From Oscillospiraceae bacterium (lineage in GTDB: Bacteria > Bacillota > Clostridia > Oscillospirales > Ruminococcaceae): a stretch of DNA of 21,754 nt. The notes under the pieces were generated by a model. It made no database searches, was not told the DNA's origin, and saw only the letters and a program-made list of their open reading frames with translations. The translations under genes were made by a program, and so were the position numbers. The stretch is taken from the NCBI GenBank assembly GCA_016296505.1, contig JAEDJD010000028.1:1-21754 (forward strand), given 5' to 3'. Each line of letters starts with the position of its first letter. Position 1 is the stretch's first letter. Positions 14,440-21,754 of this stretch are shown in pieces.

Positions 14440-14994
14440 ATGAAATGGCTAATTGCATCCGATATCCACGGTTCTGCATATTTTTGCAGACAGCTTTTGC
14501 AGCGCTATGAAGCGGAACAGGCAGATCGTCTGCTTCTGCTCGGCGATCTGCTGTATCATGGTCCGCGCAATGATCTTCCGGAGGGTTATGCGCCCAAAGC
14601 AGTCATCGAAATGCTCAATGCGATGGCGGCAGATATTCTCTGCGTCCGCGGCAACTGTGAAGCGGAGGTCGATCAGATGGTACTGCAATTTCCGGTACTG
14701 GCTGAGTATGCGCTGCTCTCCGAGAGGAACCGTCTGATTTTTGCAACGCACGGTCACACATGGAATGCCGAGCATCTGCCGCCGCTGCATGAGGGAGATA
14801 TTCTGCTGCACGGGCATACGCATATTCCGGTCTGTGAGCCATGCGGTGAAAACGGACAGTTCACGCTGATGAATCCCGGCTCTGTTTCGATCCCAAAGAA
14901 TGATTCTCCGCATAGCTACATGACGCTCGAAAACGGCATCGCGCTCTGGAAAACTCTGGACGGCACACAGTATCTCCAGTCGGAAATCCGTTAA
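14440..14994 (+). CDS. YfcE/MJ0936-type metallophosphodiesterase
   Basis: Small calcineurin-like phosphoesterase of 184 residues with the full two-metal motif set: DIHGS at residues 8-12, GDLL, GNCE, and two HGHT motifs (THGHTW and LLHGHTHIP). Relatives hydrolyse phosphodiesters in vitro with Mn2+; the physiological substrate is unknown. It is a single gene with its own promoter, ending in a hairpin and facing the fucosidase gene tail to tail. Confidence 0.93.
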   Translation: MKWLIASDIHGSAYFCRQLLQRYEAEQADRLLLLGDLLYHGPRNDLPEGYAPKAVIEMLNAMAADILCVRGNCEAEVDQMVLQFPVLAEYALLSERNRLIFATHGHTWNAEHLPPLHEGDILLHGHTHIPVCEPCGENGQFTLMNPGSVSIPKNDSPHSYMTLENGIALWKTLDGTQYLQSEIR

Positions 14995-15013
14995 AATCAT
15001 CCGCAGAAATGTC

Positions 15014-15050
15014 ATGCACCCCAAAAGTCAGACGCTTTTGGGGTGCATTT
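15014..15050 (+). terminator. Hairpin between convergent genes, probable bidirectional terminator
   Basis: Perfect 14-bp stem ATGCACCCCAAAAG (15014-15027) with 15035-15048 and a 7-base loop. The T-run after it is only three bases, so termination may be less efficient than at the other hairpins here. It lies 20 bases after the phosphodiesterase stop and 36 bases from the fucosidase stop. Confidence 0.65.
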
Positions 15051-15086
15051 CAAATACCTTATTCAGGCAATTTACGATTTGATGGT

Positions 15087-18000
15087 TTATGTCAGCAAAA
15101 TACGTTTCAGCAGCGACATATCCGCAGCAGTAATCTTCTGATCGCCGTCGAGATCGGCTGCAACTGCCTGCTCGACGTTCAAGGATTTCTCTGTCAGCAA
15201 ATGCCTGCGAACCGCTGTCAGGTCTGCCGTATCAACCACGCCGCTGCCATCGACATCTCCAATCTTGATCGTTGTTGAGAAAGTAAAGCTATCGACATTC
15301 ATCAGGAAACCTTCGTCGCCCTCAAACACCAGATAGAGCGTATGCGTACCGGACGCGCCCGAAACATCGCAGTCAAAAACCTGCCATGTCGTCCAGCCGC
15401 CAGTACCGGCAATCTTGCAGGTACCGATCAGCTTTCCGGTTGGAGAATCCAGCCGCAGCGAGATTGTTCCGCCCTCGGTTTCGCTTCCTGCCTTGACAGA
15501 GAAGCCCTGTGCGCCTGCGCCGAAATTCATATTCTTAAACGCAATATAATCACCGTTCTGAATATATCCGACATCTACGCCGCCATCCTCAAGAATCTCG
15601 GTCTGAACGCCGTTTTGGCGGTCAAAGGTTTCCGCCTCAATGGTTTCATAGGGAGAACGCGTTGGCTCCGGCTCATCGGTTTCCGCATATATTTCCAATC
15701 TGTCAATCATGGCAGCGTGTGTTTTCGTAGATGCCGTATTGAGAAGCACACGCGCGTAACGCGCCTCTGTCTCTGTAATATTACGGCTGAATTGCTCCTG
15801 CGTAGAGCTGAGCGCCGAATCGGCAGGCGTCCATGTTTTACCGTCGGTACTGAGTTCCAGACGGAAATCGCGCGGATAATCGGTATTGGCGTTTGTCATG
15901 CCGGAGAGCTTTACGCTCCAACGGCTGACCGGATATGTTTTACCAAGATCGACCGCCAGCCACTGATTCACGCCGGTCACAGCCGATGCCCATGCTTCAG
16001 AACTGCCGCCTGCAATATCCGAACCGGCAGACGTCTTGTTCCATGCAACATTGCGCTGCACGGCAGTATCGGTCACATCTTCAAGCTCCAGTACGGAATT
16101 CAGGCGATAGGTCTTACCCTTTTCAGTTGCAAAGCTGATCGTTTCGCCCTGATAGGAAACCGTACAGGTATTGCCGGACTTTGAATAGATTTCGGCGCTG
16201 ACAAGCTGACCGTTCTTCCATTCCTGATTGATGGTAAAACCGCCGCGAGCGCAAAGACCGTTTGCATGACCGGTTGCCCACTGCTCCGGCAGCGCAGGAA
16301 TCAGCTTTATCACATCGTCATGGCTCTGGAGCAGCATTTCGGCGACGCCGGACGTAAAGCCGAAGTTGCCGTCGATCTGGAACGGCGGATGCGCGTCCCA
16401 AAGATTATCATATAATCTGCCATAATGATTCACCGGAGAAATCAACAGCTTTACAAGATTATAGGCGTGCGGACCATCCTCCAGACGCGCCCAGCAGTTG
16501 AGCTTCCAAGCTTCCGACCAGCCCGTACCGTCATCGCCTCTTGCATTCAGGCTAACCGCCGCCGCAGCCGCAAGCGCCGGAGAAGTATCTTTCGTGATAA
16601 GCTTACCGGGGAACAAACTATATAAATGCGATATATGGCGATTCTTCTCATCTTTCGCGTCCCAGTCATACGCCCATTCCTGAATCTGCCCCCAGCTTCC
16701 GATCGTATCGGGCTTCAGCAGCGAAAGACGATTCTTCAGCGTATCTGCCAATGCTTCGTCGGTGCCGAGCACCTCGGCTGCTTCAATTACATCCGTAAAC
16801 AGATGCCGTGCCAGCGAATTATCCATGGCGATGCCATATGCACACGCCGCGCCCTGACCGCCGCTGCCGGCAGGCGTATTCACCTCCGGCGAGGTGCTTG
16901 GGAATACGACATTATATGGATTGCCATCAATCTTAGCCTGACGAAGAATCTGCTCTAAGAATGTCGCGCTGCCCTTGATAACCGGATAAATCTCCTCTAG
17001 ATAAGCCTCATCCTGATTGAAGCAGTATGCGTCATATAGCATATCGGAAATCCATGCCGCACCGGTCGGCCACATACCCCATGCGCCGTCGATCGGGGCG
17101 GTGCGGTTCCATAGGTCTGTATTATGGTGCACAACCCAGCCGTCGGAAACGCCATAGACCTCTCTCGCGGTCTGATTACCGTTTACCTGCATTGCCTTTG
17201 CCTTTTCCACAAACGGACGGAAGCATTCTTCCAGATTTGTCGTCATCGCAGGCCAATAGTTCATCTCATAGTTGATATTGGTTGTATATTTGCATCCCCA
17301 TGCAGGATCGCGGAATTTATTCCAGATACCCTGTAGATTCATCGGCTCGGAATCGCGCGACGCGCTGATCATCATATATCTGCCATACTGGAAAAGAACC
17401 TCGACGAGTTTCGGATCATTGGATTTGTCAAACTCTGCGATTCGCTGCGGAATCGGCTGCATTTGACTGCCGCCGTCGCCGCCAAGCTCTACGTCCACGC
17501 GACCAAACAATGCCTGATAATCTGCAAGATGCGCTTCCAGCAGTTCATCATAGGATTTCCCGGCTGCCGCGGCAAGGTCTTTTGCAGCATTGCCCTTTTC
17601 ATCGCCGTTGCAGGTTGCATAATCCACAAAATTAGTACGGATAGATGTCAATATAAGTACGGAATCCGCACCCGAAACCGAAATCTTTCCGCCGCCGGCG
17701 CTCACAGAACCGCCTTCCGGAATCACTTTTGTACGCGTAGAGAAATAAACCGCAAACGGCATTCCATATTCCGAATCGCCGTGACCGTTCATGACAAGCG
17801 TATCATTGCCGTCCGTAGCGACAGTGAACTGATCTTTCAGGGAGCAGTCATAGGACGCGGTCAGCGAAACGCTGCCTGCGGATTCACAGGAAATGCGCGT
17901 CACAAGCACCTGATCGGGATAACTCACGAAGCTTTCCCGCTTATATTTTTTATTATTCGCCGTATAGGAACAGCCGGCAACCGCAGTATTCATATCGAGA

Positions 18001-18503
18001 TGGCGCTCATAATCCCCGACCATGCTGTGTCCGGTATCAATATTCAGCGTACCGACAGACTGATATTTCGCCTCGCCGCCGCCGATCATCGAGGAACCGA
18101 TCGTCCCGTCCGCGTCCTTATAGTTACCGGCAAGCATCTGCTGCCAGCAGCGTTCCATCGTATCAGACGATACTGCTTTGTTGTTATTGCCCGGACCACC
18201 GCTCCAAAATGTTGCCTCGTTGAGATCGAAGCGTTCCATCGGACAATTTCCGTAAACCATGGCGCCGATTCTGCCGTTGCCGAGTGGCAGCGCTTTGTAG
18301 AAGGATTCATCATTATCCCAAGCGTTGCCTGAAAAATTGGTACCCGCGGATGTGCTGTAATGCAGAATCAGATCGCTGTCTGACGCCGCACTGACTGTCT
18401 GCCCAGTCTTCGCGTTCTGCTCCGGCACAGCGCCGCAAAACGCAGCAGACGCCAACAGGACAGCACATACGGACGCACTCAGTCTGTAAACGAATCGTTT
18501 CAT
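15087..18503 (-). CDS. Secreted GH95-type alpha-L-fucosidase with F5/8C, CBM6 and dockerin modules
   Basis: A 1,138-residue exported enzyme predicted to release fucose from host or plant glycans by the inverting GH95 mechanism (some members act on L-galactose). Order: signal peptide (about 1-40); GH95 N-terminal beta domain (HYSTSAGTNFSGNAW, ALPLGNGRIGAMVYG); (alpha/alpha)6 catalytic barrel with NINYEMNYWPA, PSTSPE and PFQIDGNFG, which carry the expected Asn pair, Glu and Asp; a C-terminal beta domain; an F5/8-type C (discoidin-like) module at about 805-935; a CBM6-like module at about 950-1075 (YETIEAETFDRQ); and a type I dockerin (about 1079-1138) with two calcium repeats, DVDGSGVVDTADL and DLDGDQKITAADM. 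The dockerin implies attachment to a cohesin scaffoldin. ATG 18503-18501 is chosen because the signal peptide begins there and GGGGG lies just upstream. Single gene with its own promoter; no sugar transporter or regulator is next to it. Confidence 0.94.
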   Translation of the reverse strand: MKRFVYRLSASVCAVLLASAAFCGAVPEQNAKTGQTVSAASDSDLILHYSTSAGTNFSGNAWDNDESFYKALPLGNGRIGAMVYGNCPMERFDLNEATFWSGGPGNNNKAVSSDTMERCWQQMLAGNYKDADGTIGSSMIGGGEAKYQSVGTLNIDTGHSMVGDYERHLDMNTAVAGCSYTANNKKYKRESFVSYPDQVLVTRISCESAGSVSLTASYDCSLKDQFTVATDGNDTLVMNGHGDSEYGMPFAVYFSTRTKVIPEGGSVSAGGGKISVSGADSVLILTSIRTNFVDYATCNGDEKGNAAKDLAAAAGKSYDELLEAHLADYQALFGRVDVELGGDGGSQMQPIPQRIAEFDKSNDPKLVEVLFQYGRYMMISASRDSEPMNLQGIWNKFRDPAWGCKYTTNINYEMNYWPAMTTNLEECFRPFVEKAKAMQVNGNQTAREVYGVSDGWVVHHNTDLWNRTAPIDGAWGMWPTGAAWISDMLYDAYCFNQDEAYLEEIYPVIKGSATFLEQILRQAKIDGNPYNVVFPSTSPEVNTPAGSGGQGAACAYGIAMDNSLARHLFTDVIEAAEVLGTDEALADTLKNRLSLLKPDTIGSWGQIQEWAYDWDAKDEKNRHISHLYSLFPGKLITKDTSPALAAAAAVSLNARGDDGTGWSEAWKLNCWARLEDGPHAYNLVKLLISPVNHYGRLYDNLWDAHPPFQIDGNFGFTSGVAEMLLQSHDDVIKLIPALPEQWATGHANGLCARGGFTINQEWKNGQLVSAEIYSKSGNTCTVSYQGETISFATEKGKTYRLNSVLELEDVTDTAVQRNVAWNKTSAGSDIAGGSSEAWASAVTGVNQWLAVDLGKTYPVSRWSVKLSGMTNANTDYPRDFRLELSTDGKTWTPADSALSSTQEQFSRNITETEARYARVLLNTASTKTHAAMIDRLEIYAETDEPEPTRSPYETIEAETFDRQNGVQTEILEDGGVDVGYIQNGDYIAFKNMNFGAGAQGFSVKAGSETEGGTISLRLDSPTGKLIGTCKIAGTGGWTTWQVFDCDVSGASGTHTLYLVFEGDEGFLMNVDSFTFSTTIKIGDVDGSGVVDTADLTAVRRHLLTEKSLNVEQAVAADLDGDQKITAADMSLLKRILLT

Positions 18504-18589
18504 ATGATTCCCCCTATGAAATGTGAAAAATGGCTTCTCCCCACTCCGGTACACATCTTCTGCGTCCGGATACTATTTATTTGCACTTC

Positions 18590-18619
18590 ATTATAACACA
18601 ATCTTCCACATCATGTCAA
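18590..18619 (-). promoter_or_regulatory. Sigma-A promoter of the GH95 gene
   Basis: On the minus strand TTGACA (18619-18614) and TATAAT (18595-18590), exact consensus hexamers with an 18-base spacer. The leader to the start codon is about 85 bases and shows no clear operator. Confidence 0.87.
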
Positions 18620-18830
18620 TAGTTACAAAAAATATTGCTTACACGCGTTTATATCTAGCAATTCAATCCAACTATTGCGCAATATATTTTCAATAATTCC
18701 AATACAACTCAATTTTACGACCCATAGCCAACACAAAACGGCATGGCAATCAGTCGGGCAACGATATAGAAGTATTCCAAAAGCCACTTGTGATATGAAG
18801 GTCAAAAGCGGCTTTGCGTCGCTTTGGGCA
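18620..18830. other. Unassigned AT-rich stretch between divergent promoters
   Basis: No gene is supported. A 60-codon open frame on the minus strand (18805-18623) lacks a ribosome-binding site and overlaps the GH95 promoter region; its translation (for example AFGILLYRCPTDCHAVLCW) resembles no family I know. A loose inverted repeat ATATTGC (18632-18638) / GCAATAT (18679-18685) and a 6-bp hairpin at 18805-18825 are present. The base composition is unlike the genes to the left. Confidence 0.4.
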
Positions 18831-18859
18831 TTGACTATTTATAATATATTTGTTATAAT
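18831..18859 (+). promoter_or_regulatory. Sigma-A promoter of the cyclase-family gene
   Basis: TTGACT (18831-18836) and TATAAT (18854-18859), 17-base spacer, about 40 bases upstream of the chosen start. Confidence 0.87.
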
Positions 18860-18901
18860 GAACGCAACAATCACTATGAATTTGAAATGGAGAATTTAAC
18901 G

Positions 18902-19501
18902 ATGAAAATCTACGATATTTCTCAAGAAGTTTTCAGTTGTCAGGTGTATCCCAACGACCCGACACCAGATAAAAAGATGCTGAAATCAATGGAAAAAGGT
19001 GAAGTATATAATTTGACGTCATTTAATATGTGCGCGCACAACGGCACACATATAGATGCACCATTTCATTTTATTCAAGATGGAAAAACTGTGGATGAGA
19101 TATGCTTAGAGGCATTTGTGGGAATGGCTTATGTGGCAGAACATCATGGAATTGTCACTGGCAATGATGCTGCAGAAATAATAGAAAAAGCGAATAAACA
19201 AAACCCAGAAGCGGCAAAGAGAATTCTGATGAAAGGAGATGTCGAAGTATCCTTAGAGGCGGCAAAGGTATTTGCTTCTTTCAATATTTTACTTCTTGGA
19301 AATGAACCCCAGACAATCGGACCGCAAAATGCTCCAATGGCAGTGCATCTTGTGCTTTTAGGCGCTGATGTTGTCTTGCTTGAAGGAATTCGTTTGTCAA
19401 AGGTGTCTGAAGGAGTTTATTTTTTGAATGCTGCACCGCTGAATTTATCAGGTGTGGACGGTTCGCCGTGTAGAGCAATATTGATAGAGGGCGACAGTTA
19501 A
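18902..19501 (+). CDS. Cyclase-family (kynurenine formamidase-like) hydrolase
   Basis: A 199-residue protein of the cyclase/KynB family. These are metal-dependent amide or ester hydrolases; some act on N-formylkynurenine, others on isatin or cyclic substrates. The defining metal motif H-x-G-T-H-x-D-A-P-x-H is present as HNGTHIDAPFHF (residues about 51-62). The late EGIRL and the end PCRAILI are also family-like. ATG at 18902 is preferred over one five codons earlier because GGAG lies nine bases upstream of it. No other tryptophan-breakdown gene is near, so the substrate is not inferable. Codons are visibly more A/T-ending than in neighbours (for example many AAA, GAA, TTA and ATA), suggesting a different origin. 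Confidence 0.88.
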   Translation: MKIYDISQEVFSCQVYPNDPTPDKKMLKSMEKGEVYNLTSFNMCAHNGTHIDAPFHFIQDGKTVDEICLEAFVGMAYVAEHHGIVTGNDAAEIIEKANKQNPEAAKRILMKGDVEVSLEAAKVFASFNILLLGNEPQTIGPQNAPMAVHLVLLGADVVLLEGIRLSKVSEGVYFLNAAPLNLSGVDGSPCRAILIEGDS

Positions 19502-19525
19502 ATCCAAATTTATCTGTGAGATATT

Positions 19526-19556
19526 AAAAAACCCGTGAAGAATTTTTTCACGGGTT
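19526..19556 (-). terminator. Intrinsic terminator of the ECF/kinase unit
   Basis: AACCCGTGAA (19530-19539) pairs with TTCACGGGTT (19547-19556). On the minus strand the stem is followed by a six-T run (complement of 19526-19531), so it best serves the genes ending at 19621. It may also stop the cyclase gene, which ends 29 bases away, but the plus-strand T-run is poor. Confidence 0.83.
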
Positions 19557-19620
19557 ATGCTTCTTTATCACTATCTAAATTCAATCCATGCCGCTTCATT
19601 TACATACAAATTCCAGTCAA

Positions 19621-20142
19621 TTAAAATATCAGATGTGCTTTTCTGTTCCGAATCCGTTCCAATGCCACAGCCGATACCGCGTATACGACACCGGAGCCAA
19701 TCGCCTGAACAAGATTTCCCGGCGCAGTACCGATGAGCTGCGCTTTCCAGCCGCCGTAAAGAATCACTGCCGTGATCCAATATCCAATTACGGAAATCAC
19801 ACCGCACAGCACCAATGCAGTCATACGTCTGCCGTCAACCGGACGCTTTCCGCCGATCAGGGAAACGGTCAGAGCCAGAAGCCCTTTGATGAGAAATGTC
19901 GGCAGCGCGTACATCGGATAGCCGGCGAGCAAATCTGCCGCCATACCGCCGATTGCAGACGCGCCAACTGCATATGGCATCGGCAGCGTCACCGCCGCAA
20001 GATATATAACAGCGTCGCCGCAATGGATATAGCCGTTTCCGACAGGGATATGCAGTGCCGATGTAAAGAGCGCAGTCATTGCCGCAAACATACCTGCATA
20101 GACCATGTAAATCAGTTTATCATTTTCCCTATTATTTTTCAT
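19621..20142 (-). CDS. ECF-transporter substrate-binding (S) component
   Basis: A very hydrophobic 173-residue integral membrane protein with about five to six membrane segments. It has the typical S-component start MVYAGMFAAMTALFT near residue 13, GDAVIYLAAVTLP and AIGGMAADLLAGYP. Such proteins bind a vitamin and pair with a shared EcfT/EcfA energising module, which is not in this window. The ATG at 20142-20140, with GGGAGA upstream, lies inside the last codons of the kinase gene (11-base overlap), so the two are translationally coupled; a pyridoxine-type substrate is therefore the best guess. A longer upstream frame lacks hydrophobic character and is discarded. Confidence 0.87.
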   Translation of the reverse strand: MKNNRENDKLIYMVYAGMFAAMTALFTSALHIPVGNGYIHCGDAVIYLAAVTLPMPYAVGASAIGGMAADLLAGYPMYALPTFLIKGLLALTVSLIGGKRPVDGRRMTALVLCGVISVIGYWITAVILYGGWKAQLIGTAPGNLVQAIGSGVVYAVSAVALERIRNRKAHLIF

Positions 20143-20971
20143 GTAGCATCTCTCCCAAATGGTATAAATATGGTTCAAACAGAATTCCCTCTTCCGCCGG
20201 CGTATTCTGGCGCAGCGTACCCTGTGTGACTTCCGATAAAAATTCGCCGGCAATCCCGACCGCCTCCGGCAGCGATTTACCGCGTGCAAGCGCGCCGCAG
20301 AGGACAGCAGCAAACAGATCGCCCGTTCCGGAAAACAGAGACTCAGTCCGATGCACTGCGGAATACGCAGCTTTCCCGTCCAGATAGGTCAGATTTCCGA
20401 TCTGATTTTCTCTCACAATGCCCGTAATGACCGCCGCACCGCAGCTAAGCTGCATCAGCGATTTTGCAAGCGCCTCCGCCTCGTGCAGATGCAGACATTC
20501 GCCGCGATATTCCGTTCCGGTCAGCAGACAAGCTTCCGTGATATTCGGCGTAATCACATCCGCCTCCGAAACCAGCTCGCGCACGGCGTCGCAAAGCGCA
20601 GGCGTATAGGTGCTGTAGCGTTTGCCCGAATCGCCCATAACCGGATCGAGTAGGATTCGACAGGCAGGATTTTTTCGCTTCTGCATTTCAAAAAATCGCC
20701 GGATCATTTCGATCTGACCAAGAGAACCGAGAAAGCCGACAAAAATCCAGTCAAATTCCAGATCGTTCCAGCTTTCCAGATAGTCTTTCAGCGAATCAGT
20801 CAAATCAGTAAATGTAAATCGGGGAAATCCGGTATGCTTGGACAGTACGGCAGTCGGCGCAGGACAAGCCTGCACCCCCATGACAGACAATACAGGCAGC
20901 ACGGTTGTCAGAGAGCATCTGCCGAAGCCGGAAAGATCATTGATACAAGCAACGCGCGGTACCGTTCGCAT
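20132..20971 (-). CDS. Pyridoxal/pyridoxine kinase family (PdxY-like)
   Basis: Ribokinase-fold kinase, 279 residues, predicted to phosphorylate vitamin B6 forms. The N-terminus reads VACINDLSGFGRCSLTTVLP with KHTGFP soon after, as in Firmicute pyridoxamine kinases. LLDPVMGDSG and the catalytic GTGDLFAA (anion hole and base Asp) follow. AAGGAGG seven bases before ATG 20971-20969 fixes the start; an upstream ATG lacks a site. First gene of a two-gene unit with the ECF S component, implying uptake then trapping by phosphorylation. A related HMP kinase (ThiD) role is less likely given the N-terminal signature. Confidence 0.9.
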   Translation of the reverse strand: MRTVPRVACINDLSGFGRCSLTTVLPVLSVMGVQACPAPTAVLSKHTGFPRFTFTDLTDSLKDYLESWNDLEFDWIFVGFLGSLGQIEMIRRFFEMQKRKNPACRILLDPVMGDSGKRYSTYTPALCDAVRELVSEADVITPNITEACLLTGTEYRGECLHLHEAEALAKSLMQLSCGAAVITGIVRENQIGNLTYLDGKAAYSAVHRTESLFSGTGDLFAAVLCGALARGKSLPEAVGIAGEFLSEVTQGTLRQNTPAEEGILFEPYLYHLGEMLHEK

Positions 20972-21045
20972 GGGCTGTCCTCCTTCAATGATAAATATGC
21001 GAACCGCGCAGATGTTCAAGGCCGCATCGTAATTCGTATACAGCC

Positions 21046-21074
21046 ATTATATCACAATTCCGTCTGAATTGCAA
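21046..21074 (-). promoter_or_regulatory. Sigma-A promoter of the kinase/ECF unit
   Basis: On the minus strand TTGCAA (21074-21069) and TATAAT (21051-21046) with a 17-base spacer. The leader is about 70 bases; no riboswitch fold is recognised. Confidence 0.85.
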
Positions 21075-21105
21075 GACATTTCACGTATATTTATATAATT
21101 TATAT

Positions 21106-21142
21106 AAAACAGCCGGTATGCTGCCTGCACACCGGCTGTTTT
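21106..21142 (-). terminator. Intrinsic terminator after the cotJC-like gene
   Basis: Perfect 12-bp stem between 21142-21131 and 21117-21106 (core ACAGCCGGT) with a 13-base loop, followed by a T/A-rich tract on the minus strand. It sits just past the gene ending at 21149. Confidence 0.82.
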
Positions 21143-21148
21143 TCCAAG

Positions 21149-21754
21149 TTATCGCGAACGCGGACGCATCGGCGGACGACGCATCGGATCAAATGAAACA
21201 TTTGTCGCATAAGGATTATTTGGATCCATTGCATATTTTCCGAGTTGATCCTGAATCAGGCGCAGACCCTCTCCAAACCGCTGATAATGCACGATTTCTC
21301 GTTCACGCAGGAAACGGATGACATCCCGCACATCCGGATCATCTGCAAGTCGAAGAATATTATCATAAGTTGTGCGTGCCTTTTGCTCTGCCGCCAAATC
21401 CTCATGCAGATCGGTGATTGCATCTCCTGTGGACTGAAATGTCGCCGCAGAAAAGGGCACGCCCGACGCCGATACCGGATAGATACCGACAGTATGATCC
21501 ACAAAATAATCTGCAAAGCCCTGTGCCTCTAGCTGTTCCGGCGTCAATCCCTTTGTAAGTTGATAAACCAGTGCCGATACCATTTCCATGTGTCCGAGTT
21601 CTTCCGTACCGATATCCGTTAAAACGCCCTGAAGCTCACGCAAAGGCATCGTATAACGCTGATTCAGATAGCGCAGTGAAGCTCCAAGCTCACCGTCTGG
21701 ACCGCCTAAAGCCAATTAGATACAATCAGAAACAAGTTTTTTGTCGAATCTTGT
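21149..21754 (-). pseudogene. cotJC: CotJC-like manganese-catalase family protein, in-frame TAA near the N-terminus, cut by window edge
   Basis: Ferritin-like di-manganese protein of the CotJC/Mn-catalase family, a spore coat component in Bacillus and Clostridia. Visible family features: GGPDGELGASLRYLNQRYTMP, DIGTEELGHMEM (with Glu and His metal ligands), YFVDH, and AAEQKARTTYDNI with FLREREIVHYQRF (second Glu/His set). The C-terminus carries an unusual proline/arginine tail (MRRPPMRPRSR). The open frame can begin only at TTG 21715-21713, with no ribosome-binding site. Directly upstream is TAA (21718-21716), and before it the same frame reads DKKLVSDCI, which continues naturally into LALGGPDGEL. 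So the true N-terminus probably lies upstream and the TAA interrupts it (CAA or GAA to TAA would restore it). Family is certain; whether it is broken is likely but not proven. Confidence 0.78.

Noticed and set aside
17463..18332. 289-codon plus-strand open frame inside the GH95 gene, and similar long frames opposite metH, aspartate kinase and metF
   Set aside because: They lie opposite genes with clear motifs, have no ribosome-binding sites and no domain-like translation; they are shadows of the GC-structured coding strand.
18623..18805. 60-codon minus-strand frame between the GH95 and cyclase promoters
   Set aside because: No ribosome-binding site or known family; it overlaps the GH95 promoter region. 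Kept only as an unassigned stretch.

Overview
The window looks like chromosome of a Gram-positive anaerobe of the Clostridia, most likely a Ruminococcus-like member of the Oscillospiraceae. The grounds are a secreted GH95-type fucosidase ending in a type I dockerin (cellulosome-style anchoring), a CotJC-type spore-coat/manganese catalase protein, a cobalamin-dependent methionine synthase split into a catalytic protein and a separate reactivation protein, and textbook sigma-A promoters and strong Shine-Dalgarno sites. The species cannot be named from the sequence.

Layout. Positions 1-260 hold the tail of a dispersed non-coding repeat and a tRNA-Trp gene (minus strand) with a consensus promoter and terminator. 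A secreted cell-wall amidase with repeats follows on the plus strand (429-2360). It faces a diguanylate cyclase (2382-3713, minus), and upstream of that lies a monocistronic aspartate kinase (3911-5281, minus). Positions 5323-5755 are non-coding and carry a structured composite repeat whose last 55 bases match the first 55 bases of the window.

From about 12816 down to 5756 runs one long minus-strand gene string, with gaps from overlap to about 100 bases: small membrane protein, uracil-DNA glycosylase (ung), 63-residue small ORF, methylenetetrahydrofolate reductase (metF), methionine synthase reactivation protein, trmO remnant, SAM-type methyltransferase, metH and dtd. Its core regenerates methionine: MetF makes 5-methyl-THF, MetH moves the methyl group to homocysteine, and the separate reactivation protein would repair oxidised cobalamin using SAM. 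The neighbours are tRNA and DNA quality-control or SAM-using enzymes. Alanine racemase (12979-14193, minus) has its own promoter, divergent from a YfcE-like phosphodiesterase (14440-14994, plus).

The large dockerin-bearing GH95 gene (15087-18503, minus) is divergent from a short AT-richer cyclase-family gene (18902-19501, plus). A two-gene minus-strand vitamin unit, a pyridoxal/pyridoxine-type kinase overlapping an ECF-transporter S component (20971-19621), follows. The window ends inside a cotJC-like gene.

No CRISPR array, transposase, prophage or obvious new defence system is visible. The most notable features are three disturbed reading frames (an amidase that runs through its own terminator, and in-frame TAA codons inside trmO and cotJC), the structured repeat, a pair of 11-base direct repeats exactly 30 bases apart, and the cellulosomal fucosidase.
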